Shown piece after piece: positions 1-9,667 of a DNA stretch of 64,000 bases. The translations under genes were made by a program, and so were the position numbers. The stretch's first letter is position 1. Each line of letters begins with the position of its first letter. The DNA comes from Drechslerella dactyloides (taxonomy: Eukaryota > Ascomycota > Orbiliomycetes > Orbiliales > Orbiliaceae): the NCBI GenBank assembly GCA_020064725.1, contig JAGTWJ010000001.1:1302001-1366000 (forward strand), read 5' to 3'. The notes below the pieces were generated by a model. It ran no database searches. It was not told the DNA's origin and saw nothing but the letters and a program-made list of their open reading frames with translations.

Positions 1-134
1 ATCGGCGAGAGATCCGTCGACAGACAGATCCTCAGAGAAAGCTATCGACGAGAGCGAAGTATAGACAGAGTAGGTTCAATCAAGCAATGTATTGACAAAC
101 GCTCCGCTGATAACGGGACTTTTAGAGCTCTGCG

Positions 135-1715
135 ATGAACACGCCCTCGAAATCGAACTTCTCCATATCAACACCGAATAGACACTCCTGGAGCAGTCCC
201 AAGGAAGACCCCGCGACACCCGGGACCGTTACCCCACGGGCGAATGGTCTGCCATCGCGGCTCGCGAATCTATCTCAATATTCCCAATCCCCTGAATCCT
301 CACCCTCACCGAGGACCAACGAAAGGACCCAGAACTTGCTACTGGACTTCACCGCCCAGTTCAATGCGATCAACGCCCACCCTCCTCCGCAGACTCCCAC
401 ACGATCAAGAAGACGTTCTCACTCGACTTCGCCCACGAAGAAGATCCGCGATGGAGAGTCGCCCAGCAAGAGGCCTCTGCCATCAATGACACCCATGGAG
501 CGCAAATTCCTGCTCGACTTCGATATCCCACCGCCGCCGACCCCCCGCTCCATCCCCTCCATCACCCCCAAGGAACTCGAGAACGTCAAATCGCAATTCT
601 TAGCACAAATAGCCCAGTTGAAAGCTGAGATTGTCGGAAAAGACGCCCAAGTCCAAAATCTCAAGGAGTCCGTCTCTGATGCGGAGAGGCGAGCATCAAA
701 TGGGATCGTTGAGCTGCGGCAGGTCCGGGAAGAACTGGAGGATATGTCTACTAGAACCATGGTCATTGAATCCAAACTCGCCGAAGCCGGCCGCGCCGTT
801 CACGAACTGCAGGAGCAAATCGAGGAAGGTGACAGGCAGCTAGAAACGGCGAGAAGCGAGCGGGACGCCTACAAGCATGAACGAGATTCGTTCAAGAAGG
901 AAATCGACGAACTGAGACGCGAAAACGAGCAGGTCTCCGACGCGCTACTGCAGACAAAGCAAGACCTCGCATCCGCAAAGAAAGACCTGATCGTTGAGCG
1001 GCAGAAGAGATCCTCGCTGCCCAACTCCCCGGCTAGAACCCAGGGAGGGAGCAGCGTCGACGTCGAAGCCGCGGTCGAAAAGGCCGTCGCAGCCGCCAAC
1101 GCCACGAAAGACATGGAGATCAGTCAGGCTGTCGAGAAAGTCGCAAAGGAACTGCACACGCTGTACAAGAGCAAGCACGAGCAAAAGGTCACCGCCCTCA
1201 AGCAATCCTACTCGAAGCGATGGGAGAAGCGCGTCAACGAGCTCGAAGCCAAGAACTCAGAGCTCACAAGCGCCAACAACGACCTCTCGAACAAGATCAT
1301 GAAGCTGGAAGAGGAGAACGAAGAGCACTTCAACCTCAGCGGACCCGTCGTCTCCCCGAAGGACCTCGAGCAACAGCGAATGGAGATTGAGAAGCTGGAA
1401 GCCAAGATCGCGAAGACACAAGAGCAAGTCCAGGACCTGCAGGAGGAGCTAGTTCTCGAGCGGCAGGAGAAGAGCGAGCTCGTGCTGGCGGTCGACGAGC
1501 TGCTCGCTCTGGGCGGTGTTCCTAGCGTTTCCGAAAACGGAATGGACAGTTTGCGGGGGAGCATCAGCCGCGCGTCTGGCGCTGCCATCGCGAGGGGTCT
1601 GAGTCCCGTCAAGGGTGAGAAGGAGACGAAAAGCAGCAATAGTCTAAGAGGTGGGATTGAACGTATGGGCAATGGCGGCAACGCTTCCAAAGGTCGCTTC
1701 GGATTCGCGTCGTGA
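135..1715 (+). CDS. Coiled-coil protein with disordered Ser/Pro-rich N-terminus
   Basis: Uninterrupted 526-residue ORF from an ATG to TGA, with no intron needed. Residues 1 to about 120 are low-complexity Ser/Pro/Thr/Arg with several SP and TP sites, typical of a phosphorylated disordered tail. Around residues 117-150 there is a compact motif (MERKFLLDFDIPPPPTP, then a Pro/Ile-rich linker). From about 150 to 455 the sequence is almost continuous heptad-rich coiled coil (many E, K, Q, L), broken by a Ser/Pro linker near 290-300 and an acidic patch near 395. The C-terminus is Gly/Ser rich. This architecture resembles fungal spindle-pole or cytoskeletal scaffolds, but I do not recognise the family and assign no function. 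Codon use and the absence of stops over 1.58 kb make the gene itself very likely. Confidence 0.85.
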   Translation: MNTPSKSNFSISTPNRHSWSSPKEDPATPGTVTPRANGLPSRLANLSQYSQSPESSPSPRTNERTQNLLLDFTAQFNAINAHPPPQTPTRSRRRSHSTSPTKKIRDGESPSKRPLPSMTPMERKFLLDFDIPPPPTPRSIPSITPKELENVKSQFLAQIAQLKAEIVGKDAQVQNLKESVSDAERRASNGIVELRQVREELEDMSTRTMVIESKLAEAGRAVHELQEQIEEGDRQLETARSERDAYKHERDSFKKEIDELRRENEQVSDALLQTKQDLASAKKDLIVERQKRSSLPNSPARTQGGSSVDVEAAVEKAVAAANATKDMEISQAVEKVAKELHTLYKSKHEQKVTALKQSYSKRWEKRVNELEAKNSELTSANNDLSNKIMKLEEENEEHFNLSGPVVSPKDLEQQRMEIEKLEAKIAKTQEQVQDLQEELVLERQEKSELVLAVDELLALGGVPSVSENGMDSLRGSISRASGAAIARGLSPVKGEKETKSSNSLRGGIERMGNGGNASKGRFGFAS

Positions 1716-3150
1716 CCTGTTGATGGCGGTTTATTAGATTGTTGATATGGAACCCAGCTGCGCTGCTGTTACTCTATTCTATTCTTTGCCCGCATTTTAT
1801 TTCCTTTTGACGTGTCTACGAAACTCACTCCTCAATCCATCATGCATGTTGGGCATCTGTTGTTTTTCGTCATGACTACGCTGTTATCGGGCTGCAATTA
1901 ATGCATTGTGCGTGTATTTATTCATTTGCTTTGCTTTGCTTTTTGGTTTTGCTCTTGGGAGTCTCTGCCGCGTCGTGCATTTTGTCGTGCTTTATGAATT
2001 AAGATTTTATGAAAAAGTCGGTATTCGCGTTTTTTCGTTCACTCTGTATATACGCGTATATATATAATCCAGCGTCCCAGTATATACCGATTTATTGCAG
2101 ACTCACTTCCGATTACAGGCTGGCCTGTGCAAACTGCTATGCAGGGTGTTATTTTCCCCAACTAAGTTGAATTCGTGCCGCAGTACTTGTAACAATACAA
2201 CAACTGATAGCTGCGGATTTGGTTGGTAGAAACTGGAACAGAGCAAGGCTTTCAGGGGTCTCGAGGCTCAACTTCCAAGCCGGGTGTAGGTGCACACATG
2301 CTTGAGACTTCGGACAGGCAACTCGGATAAATGTGTAGCGTTCAGTCGTATAGAAAATTTGATATTGGCTTTCGAACTCGAATATCAGGATCAATGAGAC
2401 ATCCACCCATATGGCTATATTCTGTTGTATGACAAAATACAACACGATATCGCGATGTTGTATGTATATCTACATCTACCGTCGTGTTGAATAATGCCAG
2501 GATTGAGCTATCGGTCTTGCGCAAGAACGCGCCAATGGACCTCGACAGACTATTTGATTGAATTGGTGATAGATCGATTGTGGTTCTTCAGTACAAGCCG
2601 TAGACTCGACCAATTGATATTAATCACCAAAGTTGCAAGGTTAATTTAATCGGTTCAACGATTGAACCTGTTCTTCGAATTGTTTACTTTCTAGGCAGAG
2701 TTGAAACCAACTGTGTGGGTTTGGCTTGCGAGACCAGGTAGAGTGTATCTTCATATCTACCAAAGCATTTCCCGCAGATACCCCTTAATTATACATGTCT
2801 GATATAAATACATGTAAGGCGCACATACACATCACGCAGCCCTCTAAGTCCCCATTCAAACCGCATCGATCCGTTTGCTCGGCATAGTCTCGCTCGCTGC
2901 GGTCTCGTAACAACCTCGGCATGTAACAAAAATCGCATATATTGATATGAGGCGAAGGTTTCTATACAATCTCAAGTATTCCGAACTAATGTCGTGCGAG
3001 ATTGACCGTTTTTCATGCTACCAACAAACATCTATCAATCTCTCTGCGGTACTTTTCGACAATCTCTTTTAAGAGATTTCTAAACATCTGATATTGGTAC
3101 AGGTTCTGGAATGGTGAATAAATTGGGGAAGTCTTACTTTCTCAATCTCG
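1716..3150. other. Gene-free 3' flank of the coiled-coil gene
   Basis: Pyrimidine- and T-rich downstream sequence, followed by AT-rich DNA with a short run of alternating TATA/CGTATA near 2050-2075. The only ORFs are short and overlap each other. I see no RNA gene or mobile-element coding sequence. Confidence 0.5.
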
Positions 3151-3364
3151 GCCTCCTTGCCTCTCGGCGTCAAGCTTTGTTCTGCAGTGCATACGTTTAC
3201 CGTCGAGTCGAACAAGAGAAACTTCCAGTCTCCTTGCCTCTTGGCGTCGACTTTGCTCTGCGGTGATATTCAACGAAGAGGAATTCTCAGCCTCCTGCCT
3301 TGGAGCGTCGAGTTTGCTCTGCAGCGGTATTTACCGTTGATTCGCAGAAGAGAAAATTTGAAGC
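3151..3364. repeat. Degenerate tandem repeat, three copies of about 65-75 bp
   Basis: Three diverged units begin near 3151, 3229 and 3291. Each starts with a CCT(C)CTTGCCT-like block, then GGCGTC or AGCGTC, then a TTTG(T/C)TCTGC block, then a GAAGAG or AGAAGAG run. Units differ by substitutions and small indels, so this is an old array. It lies just downstream of the secreted-protein remnant on the opposite strand. Confidence 0.6.
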
Positions 3365-3430
3365 CCGCATAAACAAATTCTCATCGATTTCGAAATTTCC
3401 AGGTGAGGAAAGAAACCATGCAAGAATTCA

Positions 3431-3580
3431 TCACAACCAAAAGATCTGTGCTTTCTTGGGCTGCCCCTCGAATGGTCTTTGTAGGTCATCGTGCGTGGTT
3501 CCGGCTGCCTTACTGACACGCATCAGTGATGACAAAGCGACCATGACAGCAAAGATCATAGCAGCGATAGAGGCCTTCAT
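3431..3580 (-). pseudogene. Remnant of a small secreted protein, inverted relative of the 5.45-kb gene
   Basis: Reading minus from the ATG at 3580, the first 25 residues (MKASIAAMIFAVMVALSSLM, then RVSKA) match the start of the gene at 5451 at about 18 of 25 positions and form a signal peptide. About 25 nt of 5' untranslated sequence also match, and both copies have a TATA-like site followed by GGAC(G/C)GC(G/T)GTC upstream. After residue 28 the similarity stops and the frame closes after 49 residues with only a short basic tail. This is therefore probably a truncated or decayed copy. Alternatively it could be exon 1 of a gene whose later exons I cannot recognise. An upstream in-frame ATG at 3634 is less likely, because the paralogue starts at MKAS. 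Confidence 0.5.
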
Positions 3581-3608
3581 CTTGGCGAGCGATCGAACGA
3601 AGACGTTG

Positions 3609-3920
3609 CTTTGATTGATCCGATGCATCTTCAATTGACGGGATGAATTTTGTGTCGTAAAGCAGACCGCCGTCCTCTATACGCAGGCCATACATAGGAG
3701 TCGACAGTCCTAGGGCCGGCGAAGGGATGCGTCCTTAATTGATGGAATGCATCCTTGGACGATGGGATGCATCCATCCATGGTTGATAAGATGCATCTTG
3801 AATTGATCCTACCATCCCCGATTGAACCGATGCATCCCAAAGTTATCCGATACTTTTTTGGTCGGTCCAATGTATCCTTCATAGATTCGGTGCATTCTTC
3901 ATTGACCTGACGCATGTTTC
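3609..3920. repeat. Degenerate short tandem repeat rich in GATGCATC
   Basis: GATGCATC or GGATGCATCC-like words recur every roughly 20-40 bp (for example near 3620, 3748, 3767, 3790, 3830), interspersed with ATTGA and TTGAT words. Copies decay toward the right into related words such as GGTGCATTC and ACGCATG. No convincing protein is encoded. Confidence 0.5.
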
Positions 3921-4247
3921 TGAACTCGATCTCCTCCAATAAATTTCTGACATTGTCGCTGGAAAGACACAAAAGCTGTCTTGTTGAGCATTGTCACTAA
4001 ATAAATATGATGTTAGCCATATTATCTTCATCGATTCCGTACAGTCTCCTCGGAGGTCTTGATACCCAGGTGTATCCATTAGAAGACGGCGCAACGACAT
4101 AGATAATCCCCCCCCCGGGTTTTCTTAAGATCTAGGCTCGGTCCCCCAGCTCGCCTTCTACTGAGAATAATATCCGAACACGTTGTATCTGAATGTTTCT
4201 GCAACATATATAAAACTTTCCATCTCTTTCAAACTTTGTTCGACTCG

Positions 4248-4460
4248 TTCAGTTCTTCCTTAGTTGCATCGTTAACTGGAATTCCTTCTTTAGTCGCGTC
4301 ATTAAATCGCATGTCTTCTTGTGCGAATCATTGCATCTCTTCCTTGGTCGAGTCGATTATCTCTTCCTTCGTGTCATTGACTTGTATCTCTTCTTTATAT
4401 CTTAATTTAGTTTGCGCTTGGGCCTTGATCGAATCGTTCATTTCTTGCTTGGTCGAGTGG
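4248..4460. repeat. Degenerate tandem repeat with a TCTTCCTT(A/G)GTCGAGTC core
   Basis: About seven diverged units of 25-40 bp contain TTC(C/T)TT, then (A/G)GT(C/T)G, then TC(A/G)TT. On the plus strand, positions 4236-4538 remain open and give a repetitive Ser/Leu/Val/Ile-rich peptide. The periodicity looks like a minisatellite rather than a selected protein, so I do not call a gene. Confidence 0.5.
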
Positions 4461-5251
4461 TGGATTGCACCTCTTCCTTGTTCCACTCATATCTTCCTTA
4501 TTTCACGTTCCTGTATATTATGTCCTTACCGGACGTAATCAGATTACCATCGGGATATTGGTCTCTCGGGCGGTCGGGCCAAAAATACCTGACTGTGTCC
4601 AGTTTTATATCTCTGGGCTGCGGTCCCACATGCGTGGCGTCTGGATGCAATGGCTTAAGTCGTGTATCGTCTGTTTTTGCTGACTTTTTACCCAGACAGA
4701 CCCAATTACCCGTGGCTGGGTCGACTCCCCAGTTGTAGTCTTATTTGACCCGTTTACTGCGCGAAGTCATTTGTATTCAAGCGACGCTGTTGAAGCGTAA
4801 ACCCATTCGTCCTTCAACAGAATCAATTATGGCCCGCGGAGCCGTTTGCGTCGTCACGAGGTCGTCGGAATCATTGACCACTCGAAGTCCTTTTACCACG
4901 AATGGGCAGCCGACCAAATGACTTCTCATTATCAATAGCCCAAAGTGGCAAGACGTTAAAGATTCAAATCACGAATCCTTAACCGCCTGCCCCTTTCGGA
5001 CTATCGATAATGTGAAGTTGCTTGATCGATTGCCCATTCGTGAGAAACGGATTTCGATAAGACGCAGACCCAAATATAAAAGCATGCGAAGATGCTCGCA
5101 TACCTTTTATCGAATTATCGATCTCAACGCTTTTCCGCGTTCCTCGCCACGGTTGAATGGTGAAATCGTAAAATCGTGCAGCGCGTGCACTGTTATGTCG
5201 TAAGCATGCACATCGAATACGAGAAAACAGCCCTTTTGGGAAGTGCCGTCA

Positions 5252-5257
5252 TATAAA
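5252..5257 (+). promoter_or_regulatory. TATA box of the small secreted-protein gene
   Basis: TATAAA lies 194 nt upstream of the ATG at 5451 and is followed by GGACCGCTGTC. The inverted remnant has a related TATA-like word followed by GGACGGCGGTC, so core promoter and 5' UTR appear to have been duplicated with the coding start. Confidence 0.45.
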
Positions 5258-5450
5258 TTGGACCGCTGTCGGTGTCGTCGCTTTTATTTAGCAATGTCCC
5301 CATCGAGCATCAAGGCCTTGTTGTATGTCTGCCGGTTCCCCGTCTGATTCTTGCATCGACTGGCGAACGCCGTCATCTTATCGCGCATCGCATTAACGCT
5401 CTCAAGTCTTTCTTCGAAGATCTTCGTTCCATCGCTCGAGCACTCGCAAG

Positions 5451-6229
5451 ATGAAGGCCTCTATCGCTGCTATGATCTTTGCCGCCATGGTCTCTTTGGC
5501 ATCGATGATGCGTGCCGGTGAGGCGACCGGAACCTCAACCAGCTCCGTCCCCCGTCCTTCCGCCCTACTCCCGCCAGGCAGTATCACCAAGCGAGTGTAT
5601 GCAGTCGAAAGGCTGGAAGTCCACACGCCGCGAAACGTCACGATCGTCAAGGCACGTCTAGCTCAGCAGCTTGGGAACATCACTCAGACGAGTATCCTGG
5701 GCGCAGCAGCAACCTCTCAGGCTAGTTATACTGCTGCCGTCGATGATAACAAGGGCCCTGCGGGGTATATCTGGTTTCTTTCCATCTTCCACGGTCGATG
5801 GTTCCGTTTGTGGGGCTTCGCTGATCCGCGGGCCTATGTGCCCAAAGAGATGACCCAATATACGATTGGGAATCCGCTGGTGCTGCTGGTATGCCTCGTC
5901 GCTACTCCTCATTCATTAGTTATCTACACTGTCATCCGATCTGTAAAGGCGTGTATATCTATGCGCGTATGCAGAGGTTGATACTTGCAGCGAGAGTCTC
6001 TGCTAACGGCCACTGCGCTGCAAACGTGTAGACATTTGCTAGGTTCACCATCGACGCGTTCCTGAATGCCCCCATACGGATCCTTGTATATGATACCGTA
6101 GATGGTGGGACAACGATCGTGTGGGACAGGCCATGCACACAGCTGGTCTTACCAGGTGCCCCTGCAGCCGCCTACACCACGTGTAGACTGTTGGATGACC
6201 AGGTGCGTTTTTATATACCGGGGCACTGA
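5451..6229 (+). CDS. Small secreted protein of unknown function, two exons
   Basis: Exon 1 is 5451-5888 and exon 2 is 6032-6229. The intron 5889-6031 has a GTATGC donor, a GCTAAC branch site at 6002-6007 and a GTGTAG acceptor, and both junctions are phase 0. The spliced protein has 211 residues. Residues 1 to about 24 form a clean signal peptide (MKASIAAMIF start). A Lys-Arg at 47-48 could be a Kex2 site. N-glycosylation sequons lie at N62 (NVT) and N76 (NIT). Two cysteines, C181 and C197, could form one disulfide near the C-terminus. The middle is rich in Trp, Phe, Gly and Arg. I recognise no family, and an effector or cell-surface role is only inference. The start is fixed by the matching MKAS start of the inverted remnant at 3580. 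Without splicing the ORF would read into the intron and stop at 5981. Confidence 0.65.
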
Positions 6230-6804
6230 GGCCACAGTGCTCCGTGATGAAAGATGGGTTATGAGAGAGGTGTCGATGACTGACGATGGAGGATTATGTC
6301 TAGATCTCAATACTGGTCCAATTTATAGCTTACGGTGCGTGATGGAAGTGCGTGATGGAAGAAGCTTCTGGGGAAAGAAGACATCTGGCTGGCGCTGCTT
6401 GCCTGTAAGTCCTCAATTACGTGTTATATACGCTTCTAGACGCTGCTCGATACTCACCACACGTCTGCTCTGATTTCTGCTGCACGTTACTGCTTCTGTG
6501 GCATTCCTGCTTTCCCTTACGTCACTACGTTTATCACAAAATTGAGCTGATAGAAGCGCTGGGTCATCTGGTGGACAGATCGCAAGAAGTTAAAACAAAA
6601 CATTTTTTTATTGATTTTCTAGTTTTTTAAAACGTAAACGAAGCTAAACTAAATGAATATCCCAAAGCTGACTATATCCTCCTTGTGAATTAAACATGCC
6701 TTGGGGAACTATCAAAACTATCAATTGTTGACGTAGAAGTCCATGCGGAGTTGAGTTGACCCCATGGAATTCGCACACAAGCTTCAACCGATACCGCATG
6801 CCCT
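6230..6804. other. Intergenic, nothing supported
   Basis: A short local duplication (GTGCGTGATGGAA repeated in tandem near 6333-6358) and AT-rich DNA near 6590-6680. It lies between two converging genes and probably holds both 3' ends. Confidence 0.4.
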
Positions 6805-7734
6805 CTACTCAATATTGATCTTCTTCTTCTCCGGCTCGTCGGCCTTCCTAAGCTTGGGGACGGTTACTTCCAACAAGCCGTTCTCAAGCTTGGCCGTGAT
6901 GCCATCGGCGTCAACAGCGACGGTCTTGCCGTTGCTCTCCAGCTTGATCTTGCGATCAAATGCGCCGACGCGACGTTCTCCGTCAACGAGGTGCTTCTGG
7001 AACTCTTCGTCACCGGGGCGGTGGACGACGCCAGAGATCTGGAGTTCGGCGTTGTCAAAGTCGTAGTTTATGGCGATATCCTGCTTCAGTGCGCCAGGAA
7101 GGGCGAGGTGCACGACGAAACTCTCAGGGGTGTCGAAGAGGTCCATGGCTGGAGTGAACTCCTGATCGCAGCCAGGGCCTCGCTGCCAGTGGCGGTGTCC
7201 GCCCCATCGGCCACTACGATGACCACCCCAGCCCCATGGGCCATGGTAATTTCCGCGGCCCCCGAAGCCGCCACGGCCACGGCAGGCACCGGGACCGCCG
7301 CCGCCGAAGAACATGCCGGGATGAGGGGGATTGTTTGTGAAACCTTCAGCGATGGAACCCATCATGGCAGCCCATGGGTTTTGCTGGCCTTGTTCGCGCC
7401 AGTTGCCGCCCCATCCGCCCCATTGTGGACGCTCGCGACGGTCAGAGCCACGACGACCGTGGGGACCGCGATGGGCGTGGGTGCTGGACTCGCCGGGATT
7501 TTCGGCCTGTTCGTAGTCGGGTGGGTTGTTCCCCGGATTGGGGGCCTCGGATTTCTCGGAGGCAGCGTATTCGCCCTTCTCGGTATCTGGGGAGGGTGCG
7601 GCAGAGAAGGCCTCTTGCATGTGCTCACCAAGGGTATTGATGAACTCCATGACTTGGTCTTGGGGAGATTGGGGGCTTGCTGGTGCCGGTGGTGCCATCT
7701 TCTCAGTTTCTTTTTCTTGGTAGTTCTTGGTCAT
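6805..7734 (-). CDS. Small heat-shock protein, Hsp20/alpha-crystallin family
   Basis: Intronless ORF of 309 residues from an ATG at 7734 to TAG at 6805. Residues 1-90 are a charged, Pro/Glu-rich disordered segment. Residues about 90-190 are strongly Gly/Arg/Trp/His rich (GGFGGRGNYHGPWGWGG and similar). The alpha-crystallin domain occupies about 195-300, with FVVHLALPGALKQDI near its start and the conserved LENGLLEVTVPK near its end. The chain closes with an I-x-I motif (INI), which docks into neighbouring domains in this family. Members are ATP-independent holdases that bind unfolding proteins in the cytosol. At 309 residues it is longer than the usual 180-240 because of the Gly/Arg-rich region. 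The promoter has a strong TATA box, consistent with stress induction. Confidence 0.93.
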   Translation of the reverse strand: MTKNYQEKETEKMAPPAPASPQSPQDQVMEFINTLGEHMQEAFSAAPSPDTEKGEYAASEKSEAPNPGNNPPDYEQAENPGESSTHAHRGPHGRRGSDRRERPQWGGWGGNWREQGQQNPWAAMMGSIAEGFTNNPPHPGMFFGGGGPGACRGRGGFGGRGNYHGPWGWGGHRSGRWGGHRHWQRGPGCDQEFTPAMDLFDTPESFVVHLALPGALKQDIAINYDFDNAELQISGVVHRPGDEEFQKHLVDGERRVGAFDRKIKLESNGKTVAVDADGITAKLENGLLEVTVPKLRKADEPEKKKINIE

Positions 7735-7990
7735 TGAGTATGATATATGATATGAACTCTTGTATATGTAGGACTTGGTATTGTACTCTTGGATTTCTTT
7801 GTAGAACTCTGGATAATAAAACTCTCTCTGAAAAATATGATAAAATAGAACTTCTTAGAACTCTTGAACTCTTTGAACTCCTTGATGGGAGAAGAAAGAA
7901 ACATACAGACCCGCCTGCACCGCGGGCCTTTTATATCCCGTCAGCTGCGTCGTCAGGATCCATCGAGTGAATCTTTAGAAGGCAAAAAAT
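7735..7990 (-). promoter_or_regulatory. Promoter and 5' leader of the Hsp20 gene
   Basis: On the minus strand an ATATAAAA box lies at 7929-7936, predicting a leader of roughly 160 nt. The leader DNA (7850-7890) has repeated AGAAC/GAACTC words reminiscent of heat-shock elements, though the spacing fits the nGAAnnTTCn consensus only loosely. Upstream, TTCTAAAGATTC (7967-7978, minus) is another imperfect candidate. Confidence 0.45.
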
Positions 7991-8555
7991 GCGTTGTCTT
8001 GCGTGGCATTTGACGCGCGGCTTGGCTTTGTCAGCCGGTCGGAGCTTAGTGACCACTTTCCCCGACATTCGAACAACTTCGGTGCCTGCCAACCTTCTGA
8101 AAGTAATTTGGCCCCCGCGGTTTCATGTGTGTGGAATCCGCGGACTTTGTCTTGCTGCTGTGTAATCTGAGTCGGCAGGATCGGTGATAATGCGCGGTGC
8201 CGACGGGTGGTTGGATCAAGGGAAGCGGCGCTATGCATTTCGCTTTGCCACACGCCGGCACCCGCGGACCGGTGTTATCGGTGCGTCTCCGAGACTAGTT
8301 GGTGGGCGCGCAATCTTATGAGTCTTTCGAGTTTCAACCCGGAATTTCAGATCCTTTTGCTAGCGCTTGCGATACACGAATTCGAAAGCGCTTGTGATGG
8401 CAAATACGTTGTAGGAACGATATGATACACCTGTGTCGAGTCGTATATATTCCCAAAAACAGCGCTAACAGAACCGCTAAACCAACAGCAAGCAAACTGC
8501 ATGAATGGCGTGCACATGTAGGTGTACATCATGTCATTGTCCTCGCAGTGACACT

Positions 8556-9667
8556 TCAAGGAGCGCCCATGCCAGTAGCCTTGCTCTTTCTCCGCTTCTT
8601 CGAGTTCGGGGAGGTCGGCGACACGGTCTTACCCTTATCCCGAGCTGCAGCTGCGGCGGCGGCGGCAGCAGCCGTACTAACCGACGGCAGGGCCTCCTTC
8701 GCGGCCGCTCGCTCTTTGCTCAGACTTGATTGACTTTGCGAGTGGCCCTGACTTTGGCTGCTCCCCATCATCAACTGCTGGGGGTCTGTGATCGGATTGT
8801 CATCCAGATAACCACCAGGGGCACTTGTAAACCGTAAACTAGCATTGAGCGAGGATTGCATATTATGCGATTCTCGCGCAATAGTCACGTCTACGGATGA
8901 TGGAGGCACGTTACTCAATGTCGAAGGAGGCGGGGGTGGAACTGAAGACTGAGCGGTTACAGTGGTTGGGGCACTGCTGGACTGCGAAAACGATGTCGTC
9001 GTCGAGCCCGGTTGTGACGGCTGAGAAGGCTGCGGTGGCAGGTACGTGTACCCCGACTCTGGAGAGAAGTGAGTCAAGCTAGCTGACAGCTCTTGTGCCT
9101 TTGATATCGCGGACGTCGCTGACAGCTGCGTTTAAATTACGATTAGCTCAGTCTGGTCTCGTGTCTTGCTTTGACGAGTAGAAGGCCACAGCTCACCAAT
9201 CGACTCGTCATGACGCCGTGGATCGTTGGCGCCATGTATATATTCTCCCCAATGACAAAGTACACGTCTAACACCTGTACCTCCACCGGTGACCGCCGCA
9301 TCTGCTTCTTGATCACCCATACCGAGTTCGCGGGGTCTTCGGCGGCGACGATAAACTCCGTGCCCACCATAGTCTTCAGCCGTCCCTCGAATTGGGCGCG
9401 ATTATGGATGAGGTGCTGCAGGGAAAAGTTGGTCTGCGCCTGCATGTATAACGATGCATTGTTGCTGGAGCGGTCGAAGAAGGGAGAGTTGAAGAAGTAT
9501 GTGAGGACTGTCAACCGCGGAGTTATCGTTAGCTATGCTGCAGGGGTAGGAGTAGGCGCGGTGTTCTTCGCACCATTATTGGCGTGTAGAGGCCCGAAGG
9601 CCTGTATAAATCCCGGCGATCGCCACTGGATCTCATCTAATGGCGGTTCGGCGGCAGGCTGGGCCAT
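8556..9667 (-). CDS. MED6: Mediator complex subunit 6
   Basis: Three exons on the minus strand: 9667-9574, 9507-9197 and 9125-8556, giving 324 residues. The N-terminus (IQWRSPGFIQAFGPLHANN) and exon 2 carry the family signature: FFNSPFFDRSSNNASLYMQ, the stretch from EGRLKTMVGTEFIVA to WVIKKQMR, and VYFVIGENIYMAP. Exon 3 continues with ALSKAQE-like helical sequence, then a long Ser/Pro/Gln-rich tail, a run of about 11 alanines, and a basic KKRRKSK segment that could be a nuclear signal. Introns (66 and 71 nt) have GT donors and CAG acceptors. MED6 belongs to the Mediator head module, which links activators to RNA polymerase II. The ATG at 9667 is the only one that includes the conserved WRSPGFIQ block. 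Confidence 0.93.

Noticed and set aside
4236..4538. 100-codon Ser/Leu/Ile-rich plus ORF resembling membrane segments
   Set aside because: The apparent repeats come from the underlying degenerate tandem DNA repeat; no start context or homologue recognised.
6991..7737. 248-codon plus ORF
   Set aside because: Lies entirely antisense to the Hsp20 gene; its Ala/Val/Gly content is the mirror of the Gly/Arg-rich coding strand.
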